64,000 nucleotides of DNA from Nymphaea colorata (Eukaryota; Streptophyta; Magnoliopsida; Nymphaeales; Nymphaeaceae), in NCBI RefSeq assembly GCF_008831285.2, contig NC_045139.1, positions 19,202,354 to 19,266,353 of the forward strand, given 5' to 3'. The notes below the pieces were generated by a model. The model ran no database searches. It had not been told where the DNA came from and saw only the letters and a list, made by a program, of their open reading frames with translations. Numbering within the stretch: the first letter of the stretch is position 1; each line of letters starts with the position of its first letter. Below, one piece after another: positions 1-12,222 of the stretch. The translations under genes and the position numbers were made by a program.

Positions 1-1530
1 CATCAAAATTTGTTGACAGTTGGAGTTGAGTTTTACGGGATTCCATGTCCTTCATTCAATCCTTCATATCTGAGAAAGGTACCTATACCTCAGATATCTT
101 TTATCATTTTCTTTTTTTTTCTCTTTTTTTTTGTTAACTTTGTTGCCACCTTCCAGCTGGTAGGATACTCTCACTTTATTTTACGATTGCGTCTGTCGGT
201 AGAGATTATTTAAAACTTGCCAGTGGTTCTTGTTCTTTTTTAGTTGGCAAAGGTTAAGCTCTCCTCTGCATTAGGTCCTCCACGTTTCTAATCTTTCCAC
301 GGGGTGTTGGAAGTTGTGCTTCTTTCAGGAATGGAATACAAGGAATTATGTTCCAAACAACATTTGGGTGCAGCTAGTAGGAATATTAAGCACATATTCA
401 TATTTATCAGGAAGAATTTTTATGTCCTTTTAATCTTCTACAGTTTCTTGATTGCTATTTATCTGGTTTCTCACTTACAGTTACAGCTTATCCCAGGATC
501 ACGTCTTTGTACTCAAAAATAAGGGGGCATGGAGAATTTTATACACATGTTATATTTATCTGGGATCAATTTTATGATTGGATTTAACAGGTAAAATAAA
601 CGTAATGAAGTATTAAAGGTTAATATATTGAGAGCTTTTATTCTGGTTAGTCTGAAATCTTAGTTCAATTAACGCCACAGATGAGCCAGTTAGGAAATAT
701 TTGATGACATCCATGATAGTGTAGATGTTGGAGGGTCTTTTTTATCTCAAAGGAGAGTAAAGAAAATTTCTGCTGTCCGGGTGAAGTGCTAGTGCAGAAA
801 GCAGCCATGGCGTTTGTAAACGATGCAGGTTAAAGCCTGTGGCTTATGATTAATTGTATAAGTTGTGGGATAAGAATGCAGCAATCTTGTATATGCAATG
901 AAAGAACAAAGCACGTTGGCGTCAACTGACATTTTATAAGTAGGACCAAGTGGAAATGGTTCATATTCAATACACATTCACATTATCAATGATCGACTGA
1001 GTTTTCCATTACAATTTCCAGAGATGATCCATTCTGTCACTAATTACCAGTTTACATGTGTTTCTACTTTTTGCTAGGCTAGCTTGTAGTATAAGGATAA
1101 TCATCTTACCATTATTATGATTCTGTTATAAGTGATTAAGAAGTGGAGATAATAGAATGATCTCTCTGTCCTATTACTCTTCCTGCTTGCAATTCACTTT
1201 TTTGTAAGAAATTCTTTCTATCCCTTCTCTAATGCATGCACATCTTTATGTTGATGATAGCATGATTCCAGCAAAAGAAAGGCAATCCTGACCAGTTCCC
1301 CTTTCCCTCTTTGACGGGACAGTAGAGGTTCACAAAGTTATTCAGGTGCTTCTTGTGATGTTGGATCATGTTTAGCTATTTGGTGGACAAACTTTAGTGT
1401 CGCTGGTAAAATTTTGTTGACATCGTGTTTATGCATTATCTGCGTTGTGTTTATTCAGTTTTGAACTGGATTTATTCTCCATTCAGTCTTTCAATACATG
1501 TTGCTCTCGCAGTCGCAGGAGGATAATGCC
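1..1530. other. AT-rich upstream sequence, no supported gene
   Basis: No open frame here resembles a known protein. The stretch lies directly upstream of the LYR-motif gene. A pyrimidine-rich run ending in CTCGCAG at about 1506-1512 could be the acceptor of a 5' UTR intron of that gene, so part of this region may be its leader intron. The short open frames are AT-rich and lack domain signatures. Confidence 0.5.
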
Positions 1531-2319
1531 ATGGGGATTAAAGCACCTTCCCTTCAGGTCAGGATACGGGTTTGCTTGCTTTTATATGTTCGCTGTTGAT
1601 TTGAGAATGTCTGCGTGTACTTTATTGATTTCTAATTCATGAAAGGGCTTTCAAAAATACTGTTATAAGTACCAGTGTTTTAAAAAAAAACACAAGAGGG
1701 AAAAGAAAAGAAAATTAAAAAAATTGGGAAAAATCGCAAAATTTTGGAAGAAATACCAAAGTGAAAAAAGCACATTTTATCATGCTTTTTCTCACTTAAA
1801 AAAAATTAATTTATTTTATTTTTTTGAAGCTTCTTTTGTCATATATTTAAATATTTTGAGTTTTGGTTAGCATTTTTATGAGAGAATTAGTAAAAAAAAA
1901 TCAAATCTTCATTTTTCCTTTTTTTTATTATTTTTTAATTTTTTGGAATCCCCAAAAAAGACAGACTTCTTGGTCAAAACCCAAACATGTTTTTCATTAT
2001 TTGAACAATTGCAGGATTTCATCATGCGTGCTCGTGTACTGAAGCTCTACAGGGATGCATTGAGGACTGCTCGGCGAGCTCCTCCTCACTCCAGAGGTGA
2101 GCTTTTTGAGATTCTTTTATAATGCAAGGGAATTTCATTTTGCAGTTTTTGTAACATTAAACAATGTCTGCAGATGAGCTGAAGCAAGCAATGAGGCAAG
2201 AAATGGAGAAGAACCGGAATTGTCATGACAGGCAGAGAATTCGCTTTCTGATTAGTGAAGGAACACAGAGATTAAGAGACTTAGACCAGATGCTTGATAT
2301 GCAGGGACATTCTCAGTAA
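1531..2319 (+). CDS. LYRM2: LYR motif-containing protein, LYRM2-like (3 exons, 84 aa)
   Basis: Exons are 1531-1557, 2015-2096 and 2174-2319; all introns are GT-AG and the joined frame is open, giving 84 residues. The protein starts MGIKAPSLQDFIMRARVLKL, has the LYR tripeptide at residues 20-22 and continues as a basic, helix-forming chain with a conserved Arg/Asp pattern to a TAA stop. Length and the order 'short leader, F-x-x-R, LYR, charged helices' match LYRM2-type proteins (about 88 aa in animals). LYR proteins sit in the mitochondrial matrix, bind acyl carrier protein and help assemble respiratory complexes or Fe-S clusters; LYRM2 is linked to complex I. The start is set by the nine-codon first exon, which restores the N-terminal alignment; an out-of-frame ATG at 1526 just upstream could lower initiation. 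Which LYRM subtype this is remains an inference. Confidence 0.85.
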
Positions 2320-5030
2320 CTCACTTCAAGTAGATTCAGCCTTTCACATAATTCAGTTTTAACATTTGCTATTTGAGCTGGTATTTAAATGGTGTTCGCA
2401 ATCTGCTTTTAGTGCTTATCCATGGACCATCATAGTCCAAATTGGTGGAGCTTGTATTTTTCTAGTTATGGGGAATAACCCCTTCTTGATGAAAGATCAT
2501 AACCATCCTTCTCTGTCACGTAAAGGCTGAGATCCGGCTTTCTTAAATCTTTTTCTCGTTATGAACATATTAACAATATTTAACTTTATATGCATATTGC
2601 AGCCCCATTGCATAGATCTCTTAGTTTTCACATCTTTGATAGCGATTGAACACCAATGATGAACCGTATCTTTCTAATTCTTTGTATTTCGTTGGTGATT
2701 AAAAGCCTTTAATCATGATGAATCTTCTACCTAATTGTGCGTCAATGACATATGTCCTGGTGGGAATTGTTATACAAAGATTCCATTCATCGACTAAACT
2801 CGGAACCGAACGTTGCTGGTCAACAATTCTCGGAAAACCCCCTTATGTGCCTCCCCAGTAAAATCTGTTACACACGTTAGATCGATCGTATTGCAGGTAA
2901 GCAGAAAATGCTTCGCTTTGCTGGCAGTGGGACGTGAACAGGATCTAAAATTAATGGCCATGATGGCTTTCATTTACCCTTCTTCAAACAACTGCAAATC
3001 TGACCCCACTCATTTAAGGGGACAGCTTGTTAAATGTACTGTCACAAGTCCAGTTCTCTGCAAAGTAGTACATCATATATTGTGCATCATTATTACTATA
3101 GTAGAAACTTGTTACTGATTGTGTAGATTCATCGCAAAGAAAATGAAATTTCAGCAACCAATTTTCTATTGAAAATATCACTTTTTTTTGGAAATTATAT
3201 CGGCCTTCGAAAATTTAGTGATTTTTTCTTGAAAGTATACTTATGTTTATTTCAAAGTAGAAAAAGAAAGGCTCTTCCTTTCTGATAGAATTGTAAATGA
3301 CGGATGCCTTTATTATGGTCGCCATGGTTAATCGTTCCAAATGGTAGTAATAATTTAATAGTTAGCCTTATTCCTAAATCTGAAACTCTGACTTTTCTTT
3401 TTTAAGGATAAAAAGTAGATAAAGTGGTATGCCAAAAATCACAATATTTCATCAATGGTTTGAATTCTCCGTCATCATTCCGTGGTGATGATCAACAAGA
3501 ACCATCACTAACGATATCATGGGGATCTGGTAAACAGGAGGAGATTACTTGATCCTTGACCATCTTTGGGTAGTGATGAATTCTTGGAAAACTGCAGGCG
3601 AGAAAGGAAAAAGGTTGTTCAACATAGTGAGCATGCACAATTCTAGCAGAATCTGCTCTGTTTCTACTATTGTCCCTTAACAGATACTAAAATCTCAGAT
3701 GACAGCAGAAGTAAGTAACAAGTTCGTTTTTTTGGTATACGACACCAGTTCACACAATCACTTTTTAGTTCATCTCTCTCTCTCTCTTGTCAATCTTGAA
3801 AGTGGGACAAAAAAAGGAGAAGTGAATTCACATTTTGTTATTGACATGCAGGATGTCTTCGAAGAAGTGACAGTAACTCCCATTTGAGCTTCCTAGATAC
3901 CTTCTAAAACACCACAAGATGCAGCTATATACATAAAATTGTAACTTTTGAGGACTTTATAATAGAAAATTATCATAATAAACTCGGACATAATGCACTA
4001 TAGCTGAATATTTGAATTTTGAGTCAGTCCTCCACAATCGCGCCGTGTGATCTCCATGTTCGCAAAAATCATGCTCTTTCAGTGCACAAATAATCTGTAT
4101 ATGGCTTTTGCGTCATCTTCAAGGCTTTAAAATATGAAACGCATCTGCGCAGTTGCTTTGCAAGAAAAAACGCGACTGCTGATCAAAATATTCAGTCAAA
4201 ACATAGTTGTGCATGAGCATGCCGCAACATCAAAGCAGATTATTTGTTATGGTCTTCACCTACGACGGTGAAAAAGCCACAACCACTTGTTGACACATAG
4301 CAAACTGTACTATCTGTCGTTAGGTGGTTGAACTCTTTGAAAGGGCATGACACCCAAGTCGCCCTCGCGGCAATACTGAGTTATTATTTGTATTTCCTCA
4401 ATCTTCCTTGCAGAAGGCTGCCTTTAGTGTTCGTTGCAATGAATATTTCTTGCAATGAAAATGATGAAAACAATTTCTTGCCAAAATTTCTCAGTTCCGG
4501 CAACCATTGAAAGCCTGGTACTTTTATAACTTATCGAGTGCACATTGTTAACCTCCGTTATTATTCCAGATAACATCGTTTGATTAAGGCTGACTTTACT
4601 AACGTTCACAGGTCAATTTAGGTGCACCACCAAACCTTCTCACTTAACATATTAAATACAAATAATCCACAACCACAACAACCCTACCTTATGAAAGTTC
4701 AAAAAATCTTATAATATATATTTTGGTCGACAAATAATACCATTTACAATTTACACCGAAAGCATAATTTTCAGTAATTAACAAAATATATATATATATA
4801 TATATTACACATCAAATGACTAAATTGATGGGAGATGTCACCTACCAACATATTCTTTCTTGGCTCTTCCAAAAAGAATCGGTAAATTTTGATGTCGATA
4901 ACTTATGAAAAAAATAAATAAAACTAGATAGTAAATTATTGTATCTGTGGTGGAAAAAAGAATTACTGCTTCTGCTACTGTACAACCAATCCCTGAAATT
5001 ACTTCAGATCTGGTGCAACCCCATGGACGT
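2320..5030. other. Intergenic, no supported gene
   Basis: AT-rich sequence between the LYR gene and the convergent 14-1-1-like gene. Short open frames at 2813-3118 and 3699-3887 have no recognisable domain or coding bias. A (CT)n run lies near 3775-3790 and a (TA)n run at 4786-4805. The first 200-300 bases probably hold the 3' UTR of the LYR gene. Confidence 0.5.
4786..4805. repeat. (TA)n microsatellite
   Basis: About ten uninterrupted TA units, read directly. Confidence 0.9.
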
Positions 5031-5690
5031 TTAGCTTTTCTTGAGCTGCAGGTCGGGAAGTCTGGCCATGGCCCTCCTCTTCCACAGGTTCACCTCTTCC
5101 TTCGGCTGCAACTCCACCACCGCACAACCATCGTCGGCGTCCTCCCAGCAGGCAGAATATTCCATGGAATGATCTTCGTCGTCCGTCAGCGACCGCCAGT
5201 CGAAATCCGCGAGCGCGTTCCGCCGGCTCGACAGCCTTTTCATCTGGCCTAACCCTGGCCGGTCTTCGGCGGCCTCGGTAGCCATGGTTTCAGCCGATGC
5301 CAGCACTTTCCGGTGCCTGCCGAAGAGCCCCCGCAGCTGGGAATTACCCTTCTTCCTCGGCGAAGAAGGCTCCTGCTCTTGGTCCCCGAAGCTGCGCGCG
5401 CGCCTCGCCTGCTTCGAGTTGTTCTTCTTGTTGGTCTGCTTGACCCTTCCCATGCAGGACACCTTAGGCGATGTCGGCTCGTGGGGCGTGCTGAGGAGGC
5501 CGGCTCCCTTGGTCTTGACCCTGGCCTCTGCGGGGACTAACATGCCGGAGAATCCCTTGGAGACGTCGGATCTCAGCCGGGAGTGAGTCCCCACATGTGC
5601 GTCCTTGCCGGGGCGGAAGGGCTCCTGGCTGCCGAACGGGACCAAGGAAACCTTGGCCAGCCGGGTGAAGATGTTGCCTTTGGATCTCAT
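5031..5690 (-). CDS. Syringolide-induced protein 14-1-1-like (single exon, 219 aa)
   Basis: An uninterrupted GC-rich frame running from ATG at 5690 to TAA at 5031. The N-terminus (MRSKGNIFTRLAKVSLVPFG) is a basic amphipathic leader, residues 74-84 read SPKVSCMGRVK, a hallmark of the soybean syringolide-induced 14-1-1 family, and the C-terminus has a conserved LWKRRAMARLPDLQL segment (202-216). Between them lie a Lys/Arg-rich stretch (84-126) and an acidic stretch (165-190); there is no signal peptide or membrane helix. The family is plant-specific and was found as elicitor-induced transcripts; its biochemical function is unknown. The frame extends a few codons above 5690 without an ATG, so 5690 is the first methionine. 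A TATA box and G-box lie upstream on the same strand. Confidence 0.85.
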   Translation of the reverse strand: MRSKGNIFTRLAKVSLVPFGSQEPFRPGKDAHVGTHSRLRSDVSKGFSGMLVPAEARVKTKGAGLLSTPHEPTSPKVSCMGRVKQTNKKNNSKQARRARSFGDQEQEPSSPRKKGNSQLRGLFGRHRKVLASAETMATEAAEDRPGLGQMKRLSSRRNALADFDWRSLTDDEDHSMEYSACWEDADDGCAVVELQPKEEVNLWKRRAMARLPDLQLKKS

Positions 5691-5878
5691 GAACAAGAGG
5701 ATCTATCTGCTGCAAAGATGATCTTGATGAAGATGATAATAAACCCAAGTGAAGAAGAAGAAGGCGGCGATGATAATGATGACGGTGACGATTGAATTTG
5801 GTCTCTATCTAATACGTGGTTGTGATATAGATCTCAGAGACAGAGATAAAGATAAAAGGAGAAGGAAGAAGGGAGGCC

Positions 5879-5888
5879 CGTTTAAATA
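5879..5888 (-). promoter_or_regulatory. Probable TATA box of the 14-1-1-like gene
   Basis: On the minus strand the sequence reads CTATTTAAAC, about 190 bases above the start codon at 5690, a normal position once a 5' UTR is allowed for. Confidence 0.55.
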
Positions 5889-6002
5889 GGGATGGAAGAT
5901 TGATCGGCGTTCAACATCATAAGAACTCCGTCATATTAAACAGCGTGAGCTGAGCCCAAGACTCGACATGACACGTTTGGAACTTCAGCCGCGTTTGCAT
6001 GT

Positions 6003-6016
6003 CACGTGGGGCCCAC
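6003..6016 (-). promoter_or_regulatory. G-box (CACGTG) next to a GGGCCCAC element
   Basis: A palindromic CACGTG at 6003-6008 is followed at once by GGGGCCCAC, a TCP site II-like motif. They lie about 120 bases above the TATA box of the 14-1-1-like gene. G-boxes bind bZIP/bHLH factors in ABA, light and stress responses, which fits a stress-inducible family, but binding is inferred only. Confidence 0.45.
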
Positions 6017-6820
6017 ATCAATGTGATCGGGACGGGAGGACCGAACAGCTGAAGGACTCGACCTGGAAAGGCCTGTATTTACCCACCAGCGTTTGTCAGG
6101 GTGGAATTATTTTCCCTCCTCTTTTTATCTATTTGTAAACGTGTTTTTATTCAAAGTCCGAGAGATTTGGTATAGCTGGTCGGATTGGGTGATTGAGGTC
6201 TATTTTCATAAAAGGTTAAGTACCTCATGAATGGATCATACTTGAGCGCATGGTACATTGGCTCCATCGCTGCCCTTGACCCTGTGTTCTCGATGAGTGG
6301 TGTTTCGACACTCGTTTTGAAAGGTGGGAGATTTAGTAATTTTTTTGTTTGGCAGAAGGATGACGTTGAGAAAAAGATGGGGAAAGTTTTACGGTGGATG
6401 GGTTGTTGAGGAAGGGGTTTAGTCAAGGCAGACGGGCTGGAGCAGTTGTCAAACTAGGAATTGAATTTCCCTTCACTTTCTTGAGAATTCCATTTCAGGG
6501 GCCCTTCGCTTTGACCTGGGATGTGAAAGTTTCCGGTGTTGCGTCGGATCCGGGTTTTCTTGAGACCCGAATCGGATCTTGGCGCACACCGAATTCGGCC
6601 GGATCCAACCTCGTTGAATTGGATCCGCGGTTGGACTTGGTTTTAGAGGAAGAGAAAGTCTTGCTTTTGCTGACGAAAGGCAGGGCTTGAGGTTAGACTT
6701 TAGCATTTATAGCTTTTTATTGTCGTTTTAATTTTAAATAAAAAAATACTATTTTTATTTCTTTCAAAGCTTTTGGCACCAGCTATAAGCGTAGTTCTTA
6801 TTCAAAATATCACCTATTAT

Positions 6821-7147
6821 CAGGGGTGAAGCTAGGATTTTTTTCAAGAACGGGACAAATGAGAGTTGGATTTGGGTAGGGCCAAACTGAACTCACATTC
6901 AAAAAATACATACAAGCAAAAAAAAAATCAATTTTTATACTGTAATTTTTTTTTTCATTTGCTTGGGGTAGGGCCATGGCCTAGGCGCCATAAGTGGATA
7001 AACATATATGCTATTCTTGACAGAATCAAGAATTTTTTATTAAGGTTTACTGTTATATATATATATATAACTGTAAGACATCTATATAAAAATTTTAAAA
7101 AAAGGTTGGTGTTGGCATGGGCACCTATATGTAGCTCTGCTACTATA
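6821..7147. mobile_element. Decayed MITE-like element, GGGGTGGAG family
   Basis: Starts CAGGGGTGAAGCTAGGATTT and ends near CCTATATGTAGCTCTGCTAC, the usual 'GGGGCGGAGCCA ... TGGCTCCGCC' end pair of this plant repeat type in worn form. The interior is A/T-rich with one internal GGGCCA block. No coding capacity. Confidence 0.45.
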
Positions 7148-7651
7148 TGCAATTATATAGAACCAGATGAGTGAAGGTTATGATTTCTAAAGGGTTGTCG
7201 GCAAGATTGGAGTAGATTAGTGGAGCACTTGAATAAGTATCCCATAAATTTACTTTAATTCTGAGGTAAATTCTATTCATAAAACACTCACATGTTGTTC
7301 CTAATGCCAAACAGCCGTGAAACTCAAGGTTTGGAATTGGACATTATTGGTGTGGCATAAAGTTTTTAAACCATATCCACTCGATTTATCATTCAGACAT
7401 ATAATTTTGTCCCGAATACTTGTTCGGATCTCAAGCTTTGGAACCGCATGATCAGGTTGGAGTTACTTGGCTGTACGTGTTCAATGGCCGGTTATGCTTT
7501 ATCTGCATTCCAAACCATGGAATCGATCATGCAACAAAAGGTCGAGGGTGAAAATGTATACAACTCATAATATAACAAATCAAGTACCAATACATGCTTG
7601 ATGGGCAGATGTTAAAAGGAAAAGCACAGTGTGGTTTCAACTCATGGTGGT

Positions 7652-7845
7652 CAGGGGTGGAGTAAGGATTTTTTTTTGTTGCAGGAGCGAAACTATAGTT
7701 TTAAACTTTTAACAAGGGCCGAAATAAAATTTTTCAAACATTTTTTATGCGTTAAACTAAACTTTTTAAAATTTACGTATATATTTTTGAATTTTTTAAA
7801 ATCTAAAGAGGGCCAAGGCAATGGCCCCTCCTTGCTTTTACTGAT
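7652..7845. mobile_element. Decayed MITE-like element, GGGGTGGAG family
   Basis: Starts CAGGGGTGGAGTAAGGATTT, has an A/T-rich interior and a GAGGGCCAAGGCAATGGCCC block near its right side; the right terminal repeat is lost. It shares words with the copies at 6821, 19562 and 23834. Confidence 0.45.
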
Positions 7846-9608
7846 ACAATACAGATTTTAGACGATGGTAGCTCTTATTTACCATGATTTCCTCCTATAA
7901 ATATTTCCCCCTTTTTTTGCATTATAATTATCTTCGATAAATTCCAACATTATCAACCGTTGTGATTCTTACCTTCATTTTGGCTTGATCTTTGATTTCT
8001 TTTCTTGAACTATGATAAGATGTTGATGATGATACGACCTGCTTTCTTTTTGGCTGTTGTCGCATAGCATCCTGGAGATGGGTCTTTTTTGTTTATCATA
8101 TCTCCCAACAGCCGTTCTTTGGATATTTGATCAATCTTGAAGTGCATGATCTCTTAATCTTTGTACTGTATTAGCTTTTGGCTTGATACACCCAGAATTA
8201 TGGAATTTTTAATCAAACGCTCATTTTTAAGAAATTGGAATTATCAAACAAACTGACTATTTTGTTTCCGGAACTAGGAAACATAAATCCAGAATTTTGA
8301 TTCCATTCCAATTCGAGGAGGAATTTTGATTCGGGAAGTTTCATTCTTAAATCAAAATTTCAAAACCATCAAGCCCGGAATCTTATAATAATTGTTCTCG
8401 TTTTTAAGAAATGGGAATTGGATAATCGAAGACAGAATTTTGATTCCACAGTCATAGGCTCATTCCAAAATTAAAGTTCAAGAATTATGATCCCACTTAA
8501 GAGATGGAATTATGATTCCAGAAATTTGGATTTTTTTTTTTCATCTCGCTTTGGAACACAAGGCATGAAGGCTTTAATTCACAATTCTAGAATTTTAATT
8601 CTCTTGTAATCAAACGATTCATTTTCAATTTTAAAATCAAAATTCCAGACAATCAAACACAAAAAGAAACAGAAACAGAAACTGGAATTCTCATTCCCAT
8701 TCCAGTTTGAGGCAGAATTTTGATTCTCCCCAAAGAAAAAGAGTTGAGTATTGGCTTACATAAAATCGTATGCGTGTAAGTTTCAAATAAGGTTTCTGAT
8801 CACATAATCGAGATAAGCTGCAAAACATAATTAATGTAACAAAAAAATAATGAATTTCACCTTTGGAAACCTCTGCATCTGTATGGGATTCAAAAATCTT
8901 TCTAGCGCCTTCGATTTTCTAGATGAACGGCACATATTGTTATAACTACGACGGATTGAACCTCTCACTAAAAACTAAATGTCCCAGACCCGATCCATTT
9001 AAGAGGACGCTGGTTCAAGATTCATATCCGGCTCCTATTGGAGGACATGAATGAGTGACTAAAAGAATATGCAAATATATAGAACCTAGTCGATGAGGTA
9101 TATATTATAATCAATTTTCTTTCAAAAAAAATGTGGTTATTAATCGGAACTAAAGTTGGATATTGATCTAGAACAAAATTTCTAAACCATATCTAATCAA
9201 TTTATTAGGCGGACAGATAAGTTTTCCTCAAATAATTATTGGGATCTCTTTTTCCGGAACTTGTTGAAGCATTCGGATTTGCCTTCAGAAAATGCTCAGA
9301 ACTTAAATTGTATTGCTCACAATGTAATCATCCTGAAAATTTTGTTCTAACAATTGGGAACTTAAGAGAATAAAAATTTTAGGACTCGGTCTCATTGTGT
9401 GCAGCCCTCAAAAACAAACAGTTTAGACTCAAATAAGATCGACGAAGACAATTAGACAGAAAACTGCAACCAAAATCAAACGCTTTATCAGACAGAGAGA
9501 TGCGAACTTCTTCCAAACTAAACAATTGAATCAGCCATATACACAAGACCAAGCATGAAAACTGTATGTAATTGACAGTACAACACAGTGATCGATACAT
9601 TGGGATCA

Positions 9609-11042
9609 TCAAGTGTAGCTTCTCATTCCTATGCCAGTGTCCTTGGCAGGGGAGCCAAGGCTCCCTTTGGCCTTGGAGTAGAAATGGTAGTAGAAGATGC
9701 TGAGAATGCAGGTGAAGAAGGTGAAGGCGGCGCCGGCGGCGAAGACGCCTTTCCTGATGGTCTCACATGAGAGGTTCCCCATGTTGAGATTAGCCCTGTA
9801 CTTGGTGTGGTATGCATTTCTCACCGAGCCGGCTAGCAGACATGCCTCCGCAATGATAAATGTGATCCTGCAACGTTCAAACATCAATGGCGTCATGCCC
9901 CCAACAAGTAGCTGTGGCTGCTGTTTTTAAAACAGTAAAGCTCTGGACCAAGAAGAATCCTATACACCTTACCATGCGGATGGGCTCAAAAGTTTCTAAG
10001 TTGAAGGAGGTCAACAGTTTGATATTTAGATTCTAATGGCGTTTTTGCCTGTTCCCCTCTTACATTGACTATTGAAACAGCTAGAGGATGCAAGCATGGC
10101 CAATCTGGCCACTACTGTTACCAAACGCATCGAAAGTGGAAGGGGGATCAGAATCCCGAACAGTTTCTAAAAAATTAGCAAACCTCAATACTTGATCAGA
10201 CCCATTAGCATCCCTAGTTATAGCCAGCAGGGAAAGATTAGCATGCTTGGATTTCCGGCGCCGGTGCCGGAAATCTGATCAAAAGAACTTTGTGGGGTGG
10301 CGTGAAAACCAAGAGAACTGTATCCTTGTGCTCAATCCCAGCTTGCTTATCGGGAGAAGAAATCTGAACAAAAGAACTTGTGGGTAGTGTTGGAAATCAG
10401 GTGCATGGCAGAAGAGGGGTTTCTTGTGTATCTTTTTTCTTTTCAAATGGATTAGAAAGCAAGAGCTGGCAAAGGTGAGAAAGTTTCATGGGAATCAACC
10501 CACCAGCAGGTAATAAACAAGATCATGGCACAGGCACGAGCCCCGCTGGGCCTCAGCCCTTTCCCGCAGCAGAAGCAGCTGCTAGACGCCATGACCAAAG
10601 CTTGGCTCCCCAAGAGGACCAACAGCGCCCCTACCCCGTATCCAGTCGCAATATCAGAGCCGTACGCGCAGTAGGTGTAAGAACCAGTGGGATCCGAAAC
10701 AATCTGAGCCTGCAAGCACGATGAAGCGCACAAAGTTACATTCAATTTACAAAAGAGCGTTGCCCTAGGATCTTCAATTTCATATCTGTCAAAAATTCGC
10801 GGCTAGGTGCGTCTCTCGGCATAATCTATTCGAAAAAGTCAAGCTTCCAGGACCAGGTGCATCTCATGGCATAATTGAAGTAGGAGTTCTTTAGTTTCAA
10901 TTTTAAGCAGAAAACGAAAACCAAAATAAGAAGGAAAAGGATGGCGCCTTACATGGCTTCTTCTTTGTTCTGCGGCAGCAGCAAGCCCCAAAGCGATCAC
11001 GTCCAACAATATGACAGTCACTATCACCAGAATGGAAGCCAT
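9609..11042 (-). CDS. DUF1218 four-helix membrane protein (3 exons, 184 aa)
   Basis: Exons in coding order are 11042-10953, 10709-10504 and 9867-9609, with GT-AG introns (donors GTAAGG and GTGGGT) and continuous frame. The protein has four hydrophobic segments at about residues 3-24, 54-76, 88-112 and 139-162. It carries the DUF1218 signatures AAEQRR (24-28), YTYC (41-44), SDIATGYGVGALL (48-60), CFCCGKGL (75-82) and AEACLLAGSVRNAYHTKY (105-122). Length is typical (about 180). DUF1218 proteins are plant-specific and membrane-located; members such as MWL1/MWL2 and DEAL/VCC proteins affect secondary-wall lignin or leaf symmetry. The first helix is probably an uncleaved signal anchor. A TATA-like AATAAATA sits about 65 bases above the ATG. 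The exact subfamily is not resolved. Confidence 0.88.
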
Positions 11043-11105
11043 GGAAGCAAGAGGTCAGGCAGAGGAGGAGGAGGGCCTCTGCCTTAGATCTGGATTGGTG
11101 GCTCT

Positions 11106-11116
11106 GTATTTATTAC
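11106..11116 (-). promoter_or_regulatory. TATA-like element of the DUF1218 gene
   Basis: The minus strand reads GTAATAAATAC about 65 bases above the start codon at 11042. It is a plausible but weak TATA variant and implies a short 5' UTR. Confidence 0.35.
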
Positions 11117-11715
11117 CAGCAGCAGGGGACACAGGGTGCAATTATGTGAAGGAGAAGCAAAAGATAAGCATTAAATTATAAGAAAAGGAGTTCTTTATTT
11201 TTTTCTGCTTTTGCTGTTGCCCTTCTCCTTTTGGTTGGTCCGCTGCAGTAAAATCATTAAAGCAACAAGATCAGTTGAAGGGTTGTTAGCTCAACCAACC
11301 TCAGCTATGTGGGGAGAGTGATCGCCCAACTGCAGGCTTTGCCCTTTAATGGAGTCTCTGTCGTCTCTATTCTTACTGCAAGTGCATCCCCATGCTTCTA
11401 CTTGTCTTTGGTAAAAAAATACTTGAGAATTTCATCCACGGTATTATCATTTTGAAAAAGTTATCTGGGTCTAGTGTTAGATGAGCTGGGACAAGTTAGC
11501 AGTGGCTTGCTGGTATTATGCGATTCAAGATTAATGTCGTTACCTCTCTATCTGTATGCTCTACTCGTTTTCGATGTATAACTTTTCTAGCTCTCTTAAG
11601 AGGAAACGCTCCAACAAAAGAAGAGTTGCAACACTCCGAGAAAGAAGAGTTGAGGTTTAAAGAACCAAGATTTAAGAGGAAAGAAGCAAACGGGTGAGAA
11701 CTCACAACTTAATAG

Positions 11716-12222
11716 TCCCTCATCGACGCTGGAGCACGACATCCGCTGCCCACTCTGCCTACAGTAAGCCGGCCGGATCTCTGCAATGATCGGAGACCTC
11801 ACTCCCTATACCGTCCTCCCAAATCCAGGCCCAACCATTCGCCTTTCTCCCCGATCCATTTCACCGACCGGAAGTTACAGATCTTCCGAGATGTTCTCCC
11901 CACCAAACCATCATACAATCCTCTCCCATCCATCAAAATGATCAATCTCCTGCAAGAGCTTCCTAGAAAAGCAGTCAAATCTCTCCTACCCACATCGAAA
12001 TCCCACCTAATAAGGCTCCTTCAGTCCAATGCCAACTGCCCACCTTCACTTTCCTGCAGATTTCTGCTCATCTGTAGTGGCCTCCTAACATGGCTCAGGG
12101 CTTCAGCTTCAGCCTTGCCTCTATGCCCGCCTTGTAGCTCATACTCGCAACGCTCTTTCCGGCCGGCGGAGGAAATGGCCATGGCAGGTCGTGGTCTGAG
12201 GGGCGAGAAGACCCCTTATTAA
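11716..12222 (+). other. Unrecognised GC-rich open stretch (168 codons)
   Basis: A frame in phase with the ATG at 11938 is open from 11716 to a stop at 12220-12222, GC-rich and unlike its AT-rich surroundings. Read from the first in-frame ATG (11938) it gives 94 residues beginning MINLLQELPRKAVKSLL; upstream codons also read like protein (FTDRKLQIFRDVLPTKPSYN) but have no ATG. The opposite strand is open too (11799-11993 and 12095-12391). I recognise no domain. It could be an exon of an unannotated gene, a decayed gene fragment, or non-coding GC-rich DNA. Confidence 0.25.

Larger units (their letters stand above)
6020..9608. other. Repeat-rich intergenic region, no supported gene
   Basis: Apart from two GGGGTGGAG-type elements (6821-7147 and 7652-7845), this region holds an open stretch near 6151-6690 on both strands without a family match, a dispersed repeat pair (about 7330-7440 and 9155-9255) and a section at 8190-8740 full of degenerate GAATTTTGATTCC-like words, probably decayed inverted-repeat elements. 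Confidence 0.45.

Noticed and set aside
5284-5795. Plus-strand frames over the 14-1-1-like gene
   Set aside because: They are antisense shadows of a GC-rich real gene on the minus strand.
6151-6690. Overlapping open frames on both strands upstream of the 14-1-1-like gene
   Set aside because: They look protein-like in places (KTSVETPLIENTGSRAAMEP) but I could not match any family and no splice context supports a gene; probably part of a repeat.
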